Source: DATAWK01 sp036267255
GTDB lineage: Bacteria > Acidobacteriota > Terriglobia > Terriglobales > Acidobacteriaceae
Direction: 5' to 3'
Length of the DNA: 64,000 nt
Assembly (NCBI GenBank): GCA_036267255.1
Contig: DATAWK010000041.1
Location: 186,001 to 250,000 of the forward strand
The notes below the pieces were generated by a model that did no database searches, was not told where the DNA came from, and saw only the letters and a list, made by a program, of their open reading frames with translations. This document shows positions 44,141-53,793 of the stretch, piece by piece (within the stretch, counting starts at the first letter, position 1; the number at the start of each line of letters is the position of its first letter). A program made the position numbers and the translations under genes.

Positions 44141-46987
44141 CTATTCCGCTCCTGACGAGGCATGAGGATTGTGGGCGAGGCTGAGAAGATTGGCGAACAG
44201 TCTGTAGGCACCGGGAACGCCCAGCGGCAATTCACGATAAAAGGCGTAGGCGGTATAGACATAGATGCCTTTCCCGTATTTGGCATACAGCATGCCACCT
44301 TCCTGCGGCGCCTGATCGGGATCATGCGTCTCCAGAAGCGCTTCGTAATGCGGGTCCCAGGACTTCATAAACTTCGAGCCGCGTTCTTCAATCCATCCTT
44401 GAAAATCTTTTTCTGTAATCTTGTTCGGCCATGAAAGCACGGGGTTGTCAGGCTTGAGAATCTTCATGAAAGAGTTTTCGTCGGTCACCTCTTCCGGGTC
44501 CGAGGTCATGCTATAAGGATACGGCCCAAAATTGTGATCGAACTCCGGGGTCTGGTATTGGACGATGACCACTCCCCCATTTTTCACATAATCCAGGAGC
44601 CTGCCATTGTAGGTGCGCAGGTCGTCGCGCACAGCATAGGCGCGCACACCCACCAGAATCACGTTGTATTTCTGAAGATCTCCCGTTGCAAGGCCGTCTT
44701 TGGTGAGGAACTGGACATGGATTCCCAGGTTCCCCAGCGACTGCGGCACATCGTCGCCACTGCCTGTGATATAGCCTACGTTCAGGCCCGGCGCAACTTT
44801 GACGTTTGTGCCGGTGGTGGTATACGTCGATGGGCGGTATAGAAAATAAGGGCGCAGCCCCTGGTACCCGACGGTCGTATAGCCTTGCTTGTAGGAATGT
44901 CCAGCATATGTGGCCACTGCGGTGACCGTGTAACTCTTCTCTTCCACATTTTGCGGATAGACAGTAAATGCCACGGATTGTTGTTCGCCTTCCTGTGCGG
45001 TGGCGAAATCCGCTGAGGCAGGCTTCGACTGCCAACCTGCGGGCAAGTCCAGACTGACTGTTCCCTTTGCAGGACCTTTTACATTGCTATGCACCAGAGC
45101 CGTGATTGTGAAGGAGCGTTTATCGAGGGGGACAATTCCGGCGCTTTGATTCATCGTCAGGGAAATGGCCGGGGCAACTGGCATGGGATCTTGTACCAGC
45201 CCGGGGCCAACGTCCCGCTTCACCGTCTGCACCACTTCTCCCAGATGTAACTCCACTCCTTGAAAGTCCATCGTGACCCAGGCATCCAGGGGATACGGCG
45301 TGAGCGGCAGGTTCAGATACTTTTTGTCGAGCACATCGTAATACGGCTGCTCGATATCCGGACGTTCAAAGTATGGCTGCGTAAAACCGGCATCGTCGGG
45401 AACGGTCACATGAAAACGGGCGTCCATGGCGTGATCGGCATCCAGAGGACCCGATACAGGATTGTCAGCCCCTGTCGTCCACATGGAGGCTTGAGTCGTT
45501 TCCAATGAAATGTTTTTTATCTGCACCGGCAGACTGCCAACATCCGCCACGTGAACTTTCACGAAAAATTGCTGTCCGGGAATTGCCATCTGGAAACTGG
45601 GCTGCGTCCCGAAAAAACGGGCGAAGGGGCCTGTGAGTGGGTGCTCTGGCGCTACGTGGGCCACAATCGATACACCCAGAGCCTGGCAAAGAGCGTCGTT
45701 GAATTGCGCCTGCTTGACTCGCAATTCGTGCAAGACGTTGTACTTCGCGGAATCGGACAGCGCGCTGTCGTTCACCTTCTGTACGAGTGCATTGGTTGCA
45801 CTCAGCCCTTTCGCCAGGGTGCTGGCGATGCCGCCGGGATTGTTTGGTGAAAAATCGGTCATCGCCTGTTCGACCAACTGATTTATCTGCGTCAGTCCCT
45901 GGGTCAGAAAACCGTGCTTCTCACCTTTAGCAAGGCTGGCGATGCCCAACAGAGAAACGTCGATACCGCTGTAAAAGGATTTCTCCGGGCCAGTGACTGG
46001 AATGCGCGAACCAAAACGATGGTAGGCGGAGGAATCCGGGCCGGGATCGGGAATGGCCGGGCCACCGTTTTGCGACTTCTGAAAGCCGAGCCCTTCTCGC
46101 GCGATTTGTCGATAGCTCAAGCCGATGATGCTGTTTTCATCGCCAACCGGGATCGTGACGTCTGCGGAAACGGCACCCGGTTCCCATTTGCCTGTAATGT
46201 AGTTCTGCACTCCAGCCGGATACCAATGATGGTCGGCGTAGTCGTACAAGCCCTTAGGAGAAACGCTGCCCTCCTCCAGAAAAAATGGGACGTGGGCGTA
46301 GTCCTTCATCGGGTTCCATGGGCGAAGACCGGCCTTGATCTGATCGGGAAATACATTCGGATCGCCCGCGGCCTTAAAGACCTCCTGCGCCATCATTCCA
46401 GCAGCCTGATGTTGCCCATGCCCGTCGGAAGGGCCGCCAACAAAAACGGACGTGATGACCAGCGGTCGAGTGATCCGCACCACCCGAACGACATTGTAAA
46501 GAAGCCGATCTTCCGTGTACTTTTGTTTCGCCTCCGCCAGGCTCTTCGAAAATCCATAATCGGCGACGGTGGAAAAATACTGTTGCACGCCATAATAACG
46601 GTCCGCCTGGAGAAGTTCCTCCGTTCGCACCAGGCCAAGCGCATCCCACAGGTCGGACGACATCACGTTGGCGCCGCCCTCTCCGCGATTCAGCGTCAGC
46701 AACGCAACGCGCGCACCCAATCCGCGGGATTCGTACGCCAGCGTGGCGCCGTCTTCATCGTCGGGATGCGCGGTAATCATCAACATGCTCGCGCGCGTAT
46801 GAAGTTTCAATAAGCTTTGCCAAAGCGCAGCTGCGCCACGATCTGCTGGAATGGCCAACGCATCCTGACGCGGCTGGATTTTCTCTGAGCGCGAAGTTTG
46901 CGCGCTCGCGCTATAAAAAGGAACAACGATTAGCGCGAGCGCAAGAAACCCAGCCAACACGGGGAAAGAAAATGCGCGAGCCTTCAT
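44141..46987 (-). CDS. PIG-L deacetylase fused to a glutamine-amidotransferase-like domain
   Basis: A 948-residue exported protein. After a signal peptide (about residues 1-30), residues 55-260 form an LmbE/PIG-L deacetylase with the zinc motif AHPDDE (74-79) and 'GHGQHQAAG'. The middle holds Ig/NEW3-like beta domains ('LDLPAGWQSKPASADF'). The C-terminal 230 residues ('VILVGVRAYAVRDDLR', 'GGVVIVQYQTP') look like a ThuA/GATase-1 domain. PIG-L enzymes remove acetyl from GlcNAc-inositol compounds. TAGGAG lies 7 nt before ATG 46987. It is 77 nt after receptor 2. Confidence 0.88.
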   Translation of the reverse strand: MKARAFSFPVLAGFLALALIVVPFYSASAQTSRSEKIQPRQDALAIPADRGAAALWQSLLKLHTRASMLMITAHPDDEDGATLAYESRGLGARVALLTLNRGEGGANVMSSDLWDALGLVRTEELLQADRYYGVQQYFSTVADYGFSKSLAEAKQKYTEDRLLYNVVRVVRITRPLVITSVFVGGPSDGHGQHQAAGMMAQEVFKAAGDPNVFPDQIKAGLRPWNPMKDYAHVPFFLEEGSVSPKGLYDYADHHWYPAGVQNYITGKWEPGAVSADVTIPVGDENSIIGLSYRQIAREGLGFQKSQNGGPAIPDPGPDSSAYHRFGSRIPVTGPEKSFYSGIDVSLLGIASLAKGEKHGFLTQGLTQINQLVEQAMTDFSPNNPGGIASTLAKGLSATNALVQKVNDSALSDSAKYNVLHELRVKQAQFNDALCQALGVSIVAHVAPEHPLTGPFARFFGTQPSFQMAIPGQQFFVKVHVADVGSLPVQIKNISLETTQASMWTTGADNPVSGPLDADHAMDARFHVTVPDDAGFTQPYFERPDIEQPYYDVLDKKYLNLPLTPYPLDAWVTMDFQGVELHLGEVVQTVKRDVGPGLVQDPMPVAPAISLTMNQSAGIVPLDKRSFTITALVHSNVKGPAKGTVSLDLPAGWQSKPASADFATAQEGEQQSVAFTVYPQNVEEKSYTVTAVATYAGHSYKQGYTTVGYQGLRPYFLYRPSTYTTTGTNVKVAPGLNVGYITGSGDDVPQSLGNLGIHVQFLTKDGLATGDLQKYNVILVGVRAYAVRDDLRTYNGRLLDYVKNGGVVIVQYQTPEFDHNFGPYPYSMTSDPEEVTDENSFMKILKPDNPVLSWPNKITEKDFQGWIEERGSKFMKSWDPHYEALLETHDPDQAPQEGGMLYAKYGKGIYVYTAYAFYRELPLGVPGAYRLFANLLSLAHNPHASSGAE

Positions 46988-47064
46988 CGGTTTTCTCCTA
47001 AGGCTGATAGGCAACGAAACGTGGATATTCCGCGACACGAATGCATGATCGTGTCGCGGAATAT

Positions 47065-50000
47065 TTAGAAGTAAAGCTTCCCGGCAAATTGAATTTCGCG
47101 GGGGTTGGTGGTAGTACCCGTGCTCTTGCCAAACGCTCCCGGGGCTGGAATGGTGGCGTAGGGATTCTGGAAGCTCGGGTGATTGAATGCATTGAAGAAC
47201 TCTGCGCGGAATTCAAGCCGGCGCTCGCCCATCAGAGGGAAGCTTTTGAACAGGCTCAGATCCGACTCGTTGAGTCCCGGGCCATGGTATGCATTGGGAC
47301 GGCATGTGCCGAAATCTCCGGCTGCCGGAACGGCAAAGGCATTCGCGTTGATAAAGAAGCCAGGGGCATTGCTGCCGGCATATTCCTTTGGATTTTTGGA
47401 GGCTCCAGCAAAAGCATTTCCCACGCAGTTCGGATAGGAGGCATGGTTCGAGCCGGTATAGCTTTCATCCGGAGCCGATACAACGAACGGTATGCCGGTC
47501 TGAAGGCTGACAATTGCATTTGCCTGCCAGTTGCCGAGAAGCTCGGCCGTCTTGCTGCTATTGTTCATCACCCAACCGCCCTGACCAATGGGTAACGCCC
47601 AAGTGCCGCTAGCCACAAACCGGCTGCGGACGTCCTGCGCGGAGTTGCTCATTTCATGAGCGTAGTCATAGGCATTTTGCGGCGTTGAGCCTCCCGTCAG
47701 GTTGTCCACAAAGTCCGCCATGTTATGCGACCAGGTGTAGCTGATGTGATACATCAACCGATTGCTGAGCCTGCGCTGGAGATCGGCTTCCAATGCACTG
47801 AAATCGGTGTTGCCGTCATTGGTGGCCAGTTCCAGGAAGGAGTGATTGCCCGCGCCTAACAGCGCCGGAGTGGTGACGCCCTGAGTATTGAGGTTGGCAT
47901 ACGGGAAGGAAATAAGCGGAGACCCGCCGCTGAAGCCACTGAGCTGCCCCTGGTTGGCATTGCGCAGGCGGTTCTCTTTGCGTCCCCAGTTTCCGACATA
48001 GGTAAGGTTCAGCACCGTGTTGTTGCTGACCTGAATTTGCGGTCCAAAGCTGGCTTGCTCCACATAGGTGGTGCGCTCATTCGGATCCTGTGCCCGGATT
48101 TGCAGAGAAGGCAGAACGATGCCTTCGTCGATAAACTTCTGAGCAGGAAATCCATTCTTGAGCTGGAAAACCGGAGTGGTGCTGCCCTGGGACTGCGCGA
48201 GAGATACATCGAGCAACTGAGGTGGATTGAGCTGCAGCATGGATTCCGACCCGATGCGATTGATGAATTGATGGAAAATTCCAAAGCCACCGCGGAATAC
48301 GATCGGAGGCGAAGGATGGTATGCGAATCCGACTCTAGGCGAGAAGTTCAGGTTGTCGGGATGGATCAGTGTGCGACCATAGATGCCGTTGTTGGTTGCC
48401 GTGACGATCTCTCCCCCATTGGCCGCGCTGAAGTTCGATGTCCGATTCTCGCGGTTCACCCAGAATGGAGGATACCGCTCGTAGCGAACGCCATAGTTGA
48501 CCGTAAGGTTCGGCGTGACACGCCAAGTATCCTGCCCGTACACCGAATTGCCCCGTATGTAGTTATTTACTTCAAGGGCGGTTTCATAAATAGCTTCGCC
48601 TACATCTCCCATAAGATAGTCGGCGACGCCAAATCCCGATGTATTGCTGTAAATGCCGGTGGAAAGGATGACGCCTTGCGGGGCCTCGAGATCGAAAAAG
48701 TTCAGAGAATTCTCGTGATATTCGTAGCCAAACTGCAGACTATGATGGCCTATCAGTTTATAGAGGTCGTCGACGCCCTGAAATACCTGAGCTACCTGAA
48801 ACTGCGGCCGGTAAATCGACGAACCGATTGTCGTCAGGCCAAAGATGTAATTCGGAGGGAGACCTGCCGTCTCCGGGCCGACCGGAATGCCGGTGAGGCC
48901 AAACTGCGGAGCATCGGAAACCCCAAGGGTGAGACCCACCGGATCGCTATGCGAAAAATCCCGAAGATAACCGAAATGTGCTGTGTTTACCAGCGAAGAG
49001 GATGGGGTGTATGTCCATCCCAAAGCCAGGGATTGATCATGGAGAATGTACTGCGTGGAAAAGTCGCCGTTCCCTGCAATGGGATTCGATGTCCATAAAG
49101 GCGACTGATAGTTGGAGCGGTCGAAGGCGTAGCGGCCAAATATCTGGTTCTTCTTGTTGAGGGTATGATCGATGCGCGTATCGAACGTCTTTGTATCGTT
49201 CGGAACAGTGGTCACAAACTGGTAGTTTGCGCTCCCGTTGAACGCGTTGATGTCGCCGTTGGGAGAGAGCTGCGGGGTGGGATCCGGATACAGGTTCATG
49301 ATGGCCTGGCCCACCGGATCAATACAACCCTTTGCGACCACATTGTTGGTAATGCAACCTATCTGGTTGCCGGCTTCGGCCGTCATTGGAAAGGTAGAGG
49401 CCACCGCACTGAAATCTCCCTTTTTCATGTTCGGTGTGGGCACCGTGGAAGTCACCGTTGTAGCCTGGCTGCTCAGCAAAGTCTCAAACGAGACGAAAAA
49501 GAAAGTGCGATTGCGGTAGATCGGGCCGCCGACCGTACCTCCAAACTGGTTTTGGCTGAAGTGTCCTTTCGGCAACCCACCGTAATTGTTGAAGAAGGTG
49601 TTGGCGTCGAGCGCGCTATTTTGCAGGTAGTCCCATACGTCTCCATGGAAATGATTGGTTCCCGACTTGGTGGAAACATTGACGACCGCTCCGGCGGAGG
49701 TGCCGAACTCTGTCGAGTAGGTCCTGGTCTGGATCACGAATTCCTGCAACGCGTCCGGAGGCGGGATAACCGCCTGCGCTGATTGCTCCTGGAGGTTCTC
49801 CGATCCAGTGTTATTGTCGATGCCATCCAACTCATAGTAATTTTGCAGTTCCAGATTTCCATTGGCGCTGAAGCGTCCTTCGGCTGGGTTCGCCACTTCG
49901 GAATTGGCATCGTGAAAGACACCGGGTACAGTGAGCGCAAGCTGATCGTAATCGCGCCCGTTGAGAGGAAGATTGTTGATTGCATGGGAAGTCAGCACGC

Positions 50001-50445
50001 CTGTCACAGCCGCCGACTGCGTCTGGAGGCTTTGGGACTCCGCGCTGACCTGAACCTGCTGCTGCACCTTGCCCAGGGCGAGAGCAAAGTCTACCTGGAC
50101 TCTGGACTGCACGTTGACGGTGATGCTCGACTGCACCACGGTGGAATAGCCCGGATTCGTCGCTTTAACGCTGTAGACTCCCGGAATGAGCTGCAATGCC
50201 TGGTACTCGCCGTCGGCGTTTGTCACGAACGACATGCTCACATTGGTTGCAATATCGGTGACGGTGACATGGGCATCTGGGACAACAGCGCCACTAGGGT
50301 CGCGCACGGTTCCCACGATCGAGCCAGTGTTAGTTTGAGCCAGTGCCAGGGTGCCCCCAAACCAGACCGCAAAAATGGCACAAAGGGCGATAGATACGAG
50401 CCTTGAAAATAAAGATGTCCTCACGCCAAACTGATTGATCTGCAC
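47065..50445 (-). CDS. Oar-like TonB-dependent outer-membrane receptor 2
   Basis: A 1,126-residue outer-membrane transporter with the same build as receptor 1. It has a signal peptide to about residue 38 (ALAQ), a CarbopepD_reg domain ('TGSIVGTVRDPSGAVVPDA'), the plug 'YYELDGIDNNTGSENLQEQ' and a barrel ending in aromatic F (AGKLYF). Start: GGAGG (50451-50455) is 5 nt before GTG 50445, so I prefer it to ATG 50457, which has no Shine-Dalgarno before it. It heads the PIG-L/APC/PfkB/GH4/inositol oxygenase run. Confidence 0.9.
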   Translation of the reverse strand: MQINQFGVRTSLFSRLVSIALCAIFAVWFGGTLALAQTNTGSIVGTVRDPSGAVVPDAHVTVTDIATNVSMSFVTNADGEYQALQLIPGVYSVKATNPGYSTVVQSSITVNVQSRVQVDFALALGKVQQQVQVSAESQSLQTQSAAVTGVLTSHAINNLPLNGRDYDQLALTVPGVFHDANSEVANPAEGRFSANGNLELQNYYELDGIDNNTGSENLQEQSAQAVIPPPDALQEFVIQTRTYSTEFGTSAGAVVNVSTKSGTNHFHGDVWDYLQNSALDANTFFNNYGGLPKGHFSQNQFGGTVGGPIYRNRTFFFVSFETLLSSQATTVTSTVPTPNMKKGDFSAVASTFPMTAEAGNQIGCITNNVVAKGCIDPVGQAIMNLYPDPTPQLSPNGDINAFNGSANYQFVTTVPNDTKTFDTRIDHTLNKKNQIFGRYAFDRSNYQSPLWTSNPIAGNGDFSTQYILHDQSLALGWTYTPSSSLVNTAHFGYLRDFSHSDPVGLTLGVSDAPQFGLTGIPVGPETAGLPPNYIFGLTTIGSSIYRPQFQVAQVFQGVDDLYKLIGHHSLQFGYEYHENSLNFFDLEAPQGVILSTGIYSNTSGFGVADYLMGDVGEAIYETALEVNNYIRGNSVYGQDTWRVTPNLTVNYGVRYERYPPFWVNRENRTSNFSAANGGEIVTATNNGIYGRTLIHPDNLNFSPRVGFAYHPSPPIVFRGGFGIFHQFINRIGSESMLQLNPPQLLDVSLAQSQGSTTPVFQLKNGFPAQKFIDEGIVLPSLQIRAQDPNERTTYVEQASFGPQIQVSNNTVLNLTYVGNWGRKENRLRNANQGQLSGFSGGSPLISFPYANLNTQGVTTPALLGAGNHSFLELATNDGNTDFSALEADLQRRLSNRLMYHISYTWSHNMADFVDNLTGGSTPQNAYDYAHEMSNSAQDVRSRFVASGTWALPIGQGGWVMNNSSKTAELLGNWQANAIVSLQTGIPFVVSAPDESYTGSNHASYPNCVGNAFAGASKNPKEYAGSNAPGFFINANAFAVPAAGDFGTCRPNAYHGPGLNESDLSLFKSFPLMGERRLEFRAEFFNAFNHPSFQNPYATIPAPGAFGKSTGTTTNPREIQFAGKLYF

Positions 50446-50754
50446 AATTGCCTCCATAAAATTACATCGCCATGCTGTGTATCGACGGTCTGAACCATCG
50501 CGCCAGAAAGTGAACTCTTCGTCTGGTCGCCGTAACAGAAAATCACCGAATCCGAATACCCATTCTTACCCTGATCGTAACGAACGAAACTGCCACACAT
50601 TTTTCCTTTGGATCAAGCTGGATCGATCCTGCACTCGCCAATTTTCGCAGAAACGAACCGGATAGCGGTCCATCCATTTCCTTTTCTAAGAAGCTCAAAA
50701 GGTGCACACAGATGCATCGCTTGTTCCTCATTCGGCTATTGGTTTACCTGTATA

Positions 50755-50772
50755 ACATAATCGGTATCGTAT
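50755..50772. promoter_or_regulatory. Operator-like site 1 upstream of receptor 2
   Basis: ACATAATCGGTATCGTAT. It matches the dyad upstream of the inositol oxygenase gene at 14 of 18 positions, including the central TCGG. Confidence 0.45.
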
Positions 50773-50898
50773 GAACAATAGGAAAATTTTTCGATTCTTC
50801 GTGCCAGCCATCCTTCACATAAGTATAAGATTACAAATTATTTACTAAAAGACCCGTTATTTCCATCGAACGGAACCCTGTTAGAAATCTTCTATTTC

Positions 50899-50916
50899 TC
50901 GTTATCGGTGACGTTA
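50899..50916. promoter_or_regulatory. Operator-like site 2 upstream of receptor 2
   Basis: TCGTTATCGGTGACGTTA. It matches the dyad upstream of the inositol oxygenase gene at 13 of 18 positions. Confidence 0.42.
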
Positions 50917-50990
50917 ATCGGGTGACCTGATCGAAAGTCACAACTGGGATCCCAAATCGTACGGTAACGTTCCGGGTTCTGGCTAACCTT

Positions 50991-52463
50991 TCAGTCTCTA
51001 CCGGAGGTCCCATGGGAGGGTCGCGCGGCGACTTCCACCAGCACTTTGTAGATCATGTCCGTGCCCTCGGCGAGCGAGCGTATCGCGACCCGCTCATTGT
51101 CTCCGTGCATCCCCGAAAGGTCCGCTGCGGGAATTGGATACGGATAGATACCGTACACGGGAATTCCGCGGCCGCGCCATGCATCCGCGTCTGTTCCAGC
51201 TTGAAACAGATACGGCGTGACCGGTGCATGAAATTCCGCCTGGGCTTGCGCAGCCAGCGCTTTATATAAGTCGGTATCGGTAGAGGACAGTGCCACGTTG
51301 CTTTCTGCTTCGATGTGGGCGCGCAATGCTGGGATGTCATCTTTTGTGCCCGGAGCGGCTCCGCTCGCAAGCGTCACATCCACTGACGGATCATGAATTA
51401 CAGATTGAATTTCCTGAATCACGTCGTCGATTTTTGTTCCCGGAATCAACCGCAGGTTGATTTTCGCTGCCGCCATGCCGGGGATGACATTGCCGCGAAA
51501 ACCTGCAGCTAGATATACCGGTGCGATCGTATTGCGCATGATCGCGTGGAGTAACGAATTTTTGCTGATTTCTTTGTCGGCGGCGGCAACCTGCTCAGGA
51601 TTTTTTCCGTTTACCAGGTTATAAAAGGCGGTCGACATCGGCGGCTGGCTTGTCTTCGCGAGCGTGAGAAAAAATTGCCGCGTACTGGGAATCAATTGCA
51701 CTTTTGGGTCATAGTCGGCAAGACGATTCAGCGCCCTGGCAAGATGGAAAATCGCATCGTTGGGAACGGGCATGGAAGAATGCGTGGAAACTCCGTGAGC
51801 GGTCAGCTGCAGCCACACGGAAATTTTGTCCGCAGTCGAGATGCTGACGTACCGCACCTTGCCATCCGGATTTTGTATGATCCACCCTCCTTCGTTCAAA
51901 GCTGCCGCACAGTCAATCTTTGGGAAATAATGCTCGGCAAGCCATTCGGTGTTGTAGGGTCCGCTCTCTTCATCCGCCTCTGAGAGCAGGATGATGTCCC
52001 GATCCAACGGAACTTTATTTTTCGCCAGACGCATCAGCGCCTCAGTAAAGACTGCGAGCGAACCCTTGTTGTCGATGGCGCCGCGACCGTAGATGTATCC
52101 TCCTTCAACAACGCCGGCAAAGGGATCCACACTCCATCCGGCGCGTTCCACGCCCACGACATCAGCGTGCGCAGCCAGCAAAATCGGCTTTTTCGTTCCA
52201 TTTCCTTTGAGCCGCGCAAGAAAAACGGATTTTCCCGCAGCCGGCGTTGGAATGATCTCCACCTGGAAGCCGAGCGGCTTGAGCTTTGCTGCAAGAAACT
52301 CGTCTACCTTCTCTTCATTGCCAGGAGGATTGCTGGTATTGATGCGAATAAGCTGCAGTAGCAGCTCTGCTGTCGGATTGGTGGGAGCTGTTTGACCCTG
52401 GCTTACTGTCGCAGTCAGGAAAATAAGTGAAAGAGCAAAACCAGCCTGGCATAGCTTCCACAT
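50991..52463 (-). CDS. M20 family metallopeptidase, secreted
   Basis: A 490-residue di-zinc peptidase or amidohydrolase with a signal peptide (about residues 1-24, ending SQGQ). M20 motifs are 'LLAAHADVVGVERAGW' (first metal His), 'GRGAIDNKGS' (bridging Asp) and 'SEADEESG' (catalytic Glu pair), with the lid domain after. It probably cleaves short peptides or N-acyl compounds in the periplasm. ATG 52463 is preferred because GAGG lies 6 nt upstream; a GTG 12 nt earlier is the other choice. It is divergent from the LacI gene. Confidence 0.9.
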   Translation of the reverse strand: MWKLCQAGFALSLIFLTATVSQGQTAPTNPTAELLLQLIRINTSNPPGNEEKVDEFLAAKLKPLGFQVEIIPTPAAGKSVFLARLKGNGTKKPILLAAHADVVGVERAGWSVDPFAGVVEGGYIYGRGAIDNKGSLAVFTEALMRLAKNKVPLDRDIILLSEADEESGPYNTEWLAEHYFPKIDCAAALNEGGWIIQNPDGKVRYVSISTADKISVWLQLTAHGVSTHSSMPVPNDAIFHLARALNRLADYDPKVQLIPSTRQFFLTLAKTSQPPMSTAFYNLVNGKNPEQVAAADKEISKNSLLHAIMRNTIAPVYLAAGFRGNVIPGMAAAKINLRLIPGTKIDDVIQEIQSVIHDPSVDVTLASGAAPGTKDDIPALRAHIEAESNVALSSTDTDLYKALAAQAQAEFHAPVTPYLFQAGTDADAWRGRGIPVYGIYPYPIPAADLSGMHGDNERVAIRSLAEGTDMIYKVLVEVAARPSHGTSGRD

Positions 52464-52653
52464 TTTGTACCTCACGCTGCTGTTTATGATCTCTCTGTCA
52501 ACTATATGCGCGCATCCAGCCGCATTATGGATCGCATGCGTTGGGAGCAGTAACGCAGTTGTACTGGAATTCCCATTTCACCGCAATACATCCGCCCGAT
52601 GCATAATGAATGAGTTGTGCTACATACTGTCCCTTTGGTAGAGGATTCACTGC

Positions 52654-53664
52654 ATGGCAGTTCGATTGAAAGACATTGCGCGTGATGTAGGCGTTTCCGT
52701 TGTCACCGTCTCGAAGGTTCTGCGGGGAGCAAGCGATATCGGCGAAGAAACGCGTCAGCGTGTCCTGAAGAGGATGGCCGAACTGAATTACCGGCCAAAC
52801 ATGATGGCACGGGGCCTGTCGAGTGGAAAGTCTTTCAGCGTAGGCCTTGTCGTTCCCGATCTGCTGCATCCATTCTTCGCCGAATTCGCAAAATCGCTGA
52901 ACGGCGTGCTGCGCCAGAACAACTATGGCTTGATTCTTACTTCTTCTGAAGAAGATCCGGCATTGGAGCAGAGAGAGATTCGTACGGTGCTCGCGCGTGG
53001 CGTCGATGCTCTTTTGATCGCATCCTGCCAGCCAACGCTGCAAGGCTTTTATGGAATTGAGGACCAGCGGACACCTTTTATCCTGATCGACCGCAATTTT
53101 CCCAAGTTGCGCGCCAATTTTGTCGGCACCGACGACTACCGCGCCGGACACCTCGCCACACAGCATCTGCTGGATATCGGGAAACGGCAAGTTGCGCACA
53201 TAGCGGGTCCCGAACTGGCCACCGGGCACGATCGGCTTCTAGGCTACAAGGCCGCACTTGCGGAGCATGGAATTCAGTTGCCCGATACCTATATTGTCGC
53301 CAATTCCCGGGTGGAGGAAACGGGCGAACACGCCGGCTATCGATGTATGCGCGAGCTTTTACAGCTGCAACCGCGTCCCGATGCGGTCTTCTGCTATAAC
53401 GATCTGATCGCAATTGGCGCTATGCAGGCCGCACTGGAAGCTGGTCTGTCGATCCCCGGGGACATCGCCTTCGTCGGCTGCGGAAATGTACGGTATTCCG
53501 CCTATCTTCGTGTCCCTCTTTCTTCCATCGATCAGTCCACCAGTCTGCTCGGGGAGCACGCGGGAAATCTCGCTCTGCAATTGATTCGGGAAGGCGCGGC
53601 CGAGCCGAAAAATATTCAGGTGACGCCCAATCTGGTCATTCGCTCCTCCTCAGTTTCCGGATAA
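52654..53664 (+). CDS. LacI family transcription regulator
   Basis: A 336-residue repressor or activator. The helix-turn-helix is at residues 4-26 ('LKDIARDVGVSVVTVSKVL'), followed by the hinge helix 'YRPNMMARGLSSGKS' and a periplasmic-binding-protein-like sugar domain ('GLVVPDLLHPFFAEF', 'GTDDYRAGHLATQHLLD', 'AFVGCGNVRYSAYL'). A sugar or cyclitol effector is likely. GAGGA precedes ATG by 8 nt. It is the only LacI-type gene in the window, and the nearest candidate to read the operator-like sites at 40 and 50 kb. Confidence 0.93.
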   Translation: MAVRLKDIARDVGVSVVTVSKVLRGASDIGEETRQRVLKRMAELNYRPNMMARGLSSGKSFSVGLVVPDLLHPFFAEFAKSLNGVLRQNNYGLILTSSEEDPALEQREIRTVLARGVDALLIASCQPTLQGFYGIEDQRTPFILIDRNFPKLRANFVGTDDYRAGHLATQHLLDIGKRQVAHIAGPELATGHDRLLGYKAALAEHGIQLPDTYIVANSRVEETGEHAGYRCMRELLQLQPRPDAVFCYNDLIAIGAMQAALEAGLSIPGDIAFVGCGNVRYSAYLRVPLSSIDQSTSLLGEHAGNLALQLIREGAAEPKNIQVTPNLVIRSSSVSG

Positions 53665-53793
53665 AAAAGATAAGCGCTATTCTCCAGATTCGCTTCTTTA
53701 CAATCATCCCTCACCTGAATTTCTCCAGAGGCGCACGCAACTTGCCGCTTCCATCGCGCACTCAGATAAGCTTGTCGAAGGCTGCAACTTCTT

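Larger units (their letters stand above)
50446..50990. promoter_or_regulatory. 545-nt AT-rich control region of receptor 2
   Basis: No gene seen. It is more AT-rich than its neighbours. It holds operator-like sites at 50755-50772 (ACATAATCGGTATCGTAT) and 50899-50916 (TCGTTATCGGTGACGTTA), which match the site before the inositol oxygenase gene at 14 and 13 of 18 positions. A partial third (CGTACGGTAACG) is near 50957. Confidence 0.5.
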
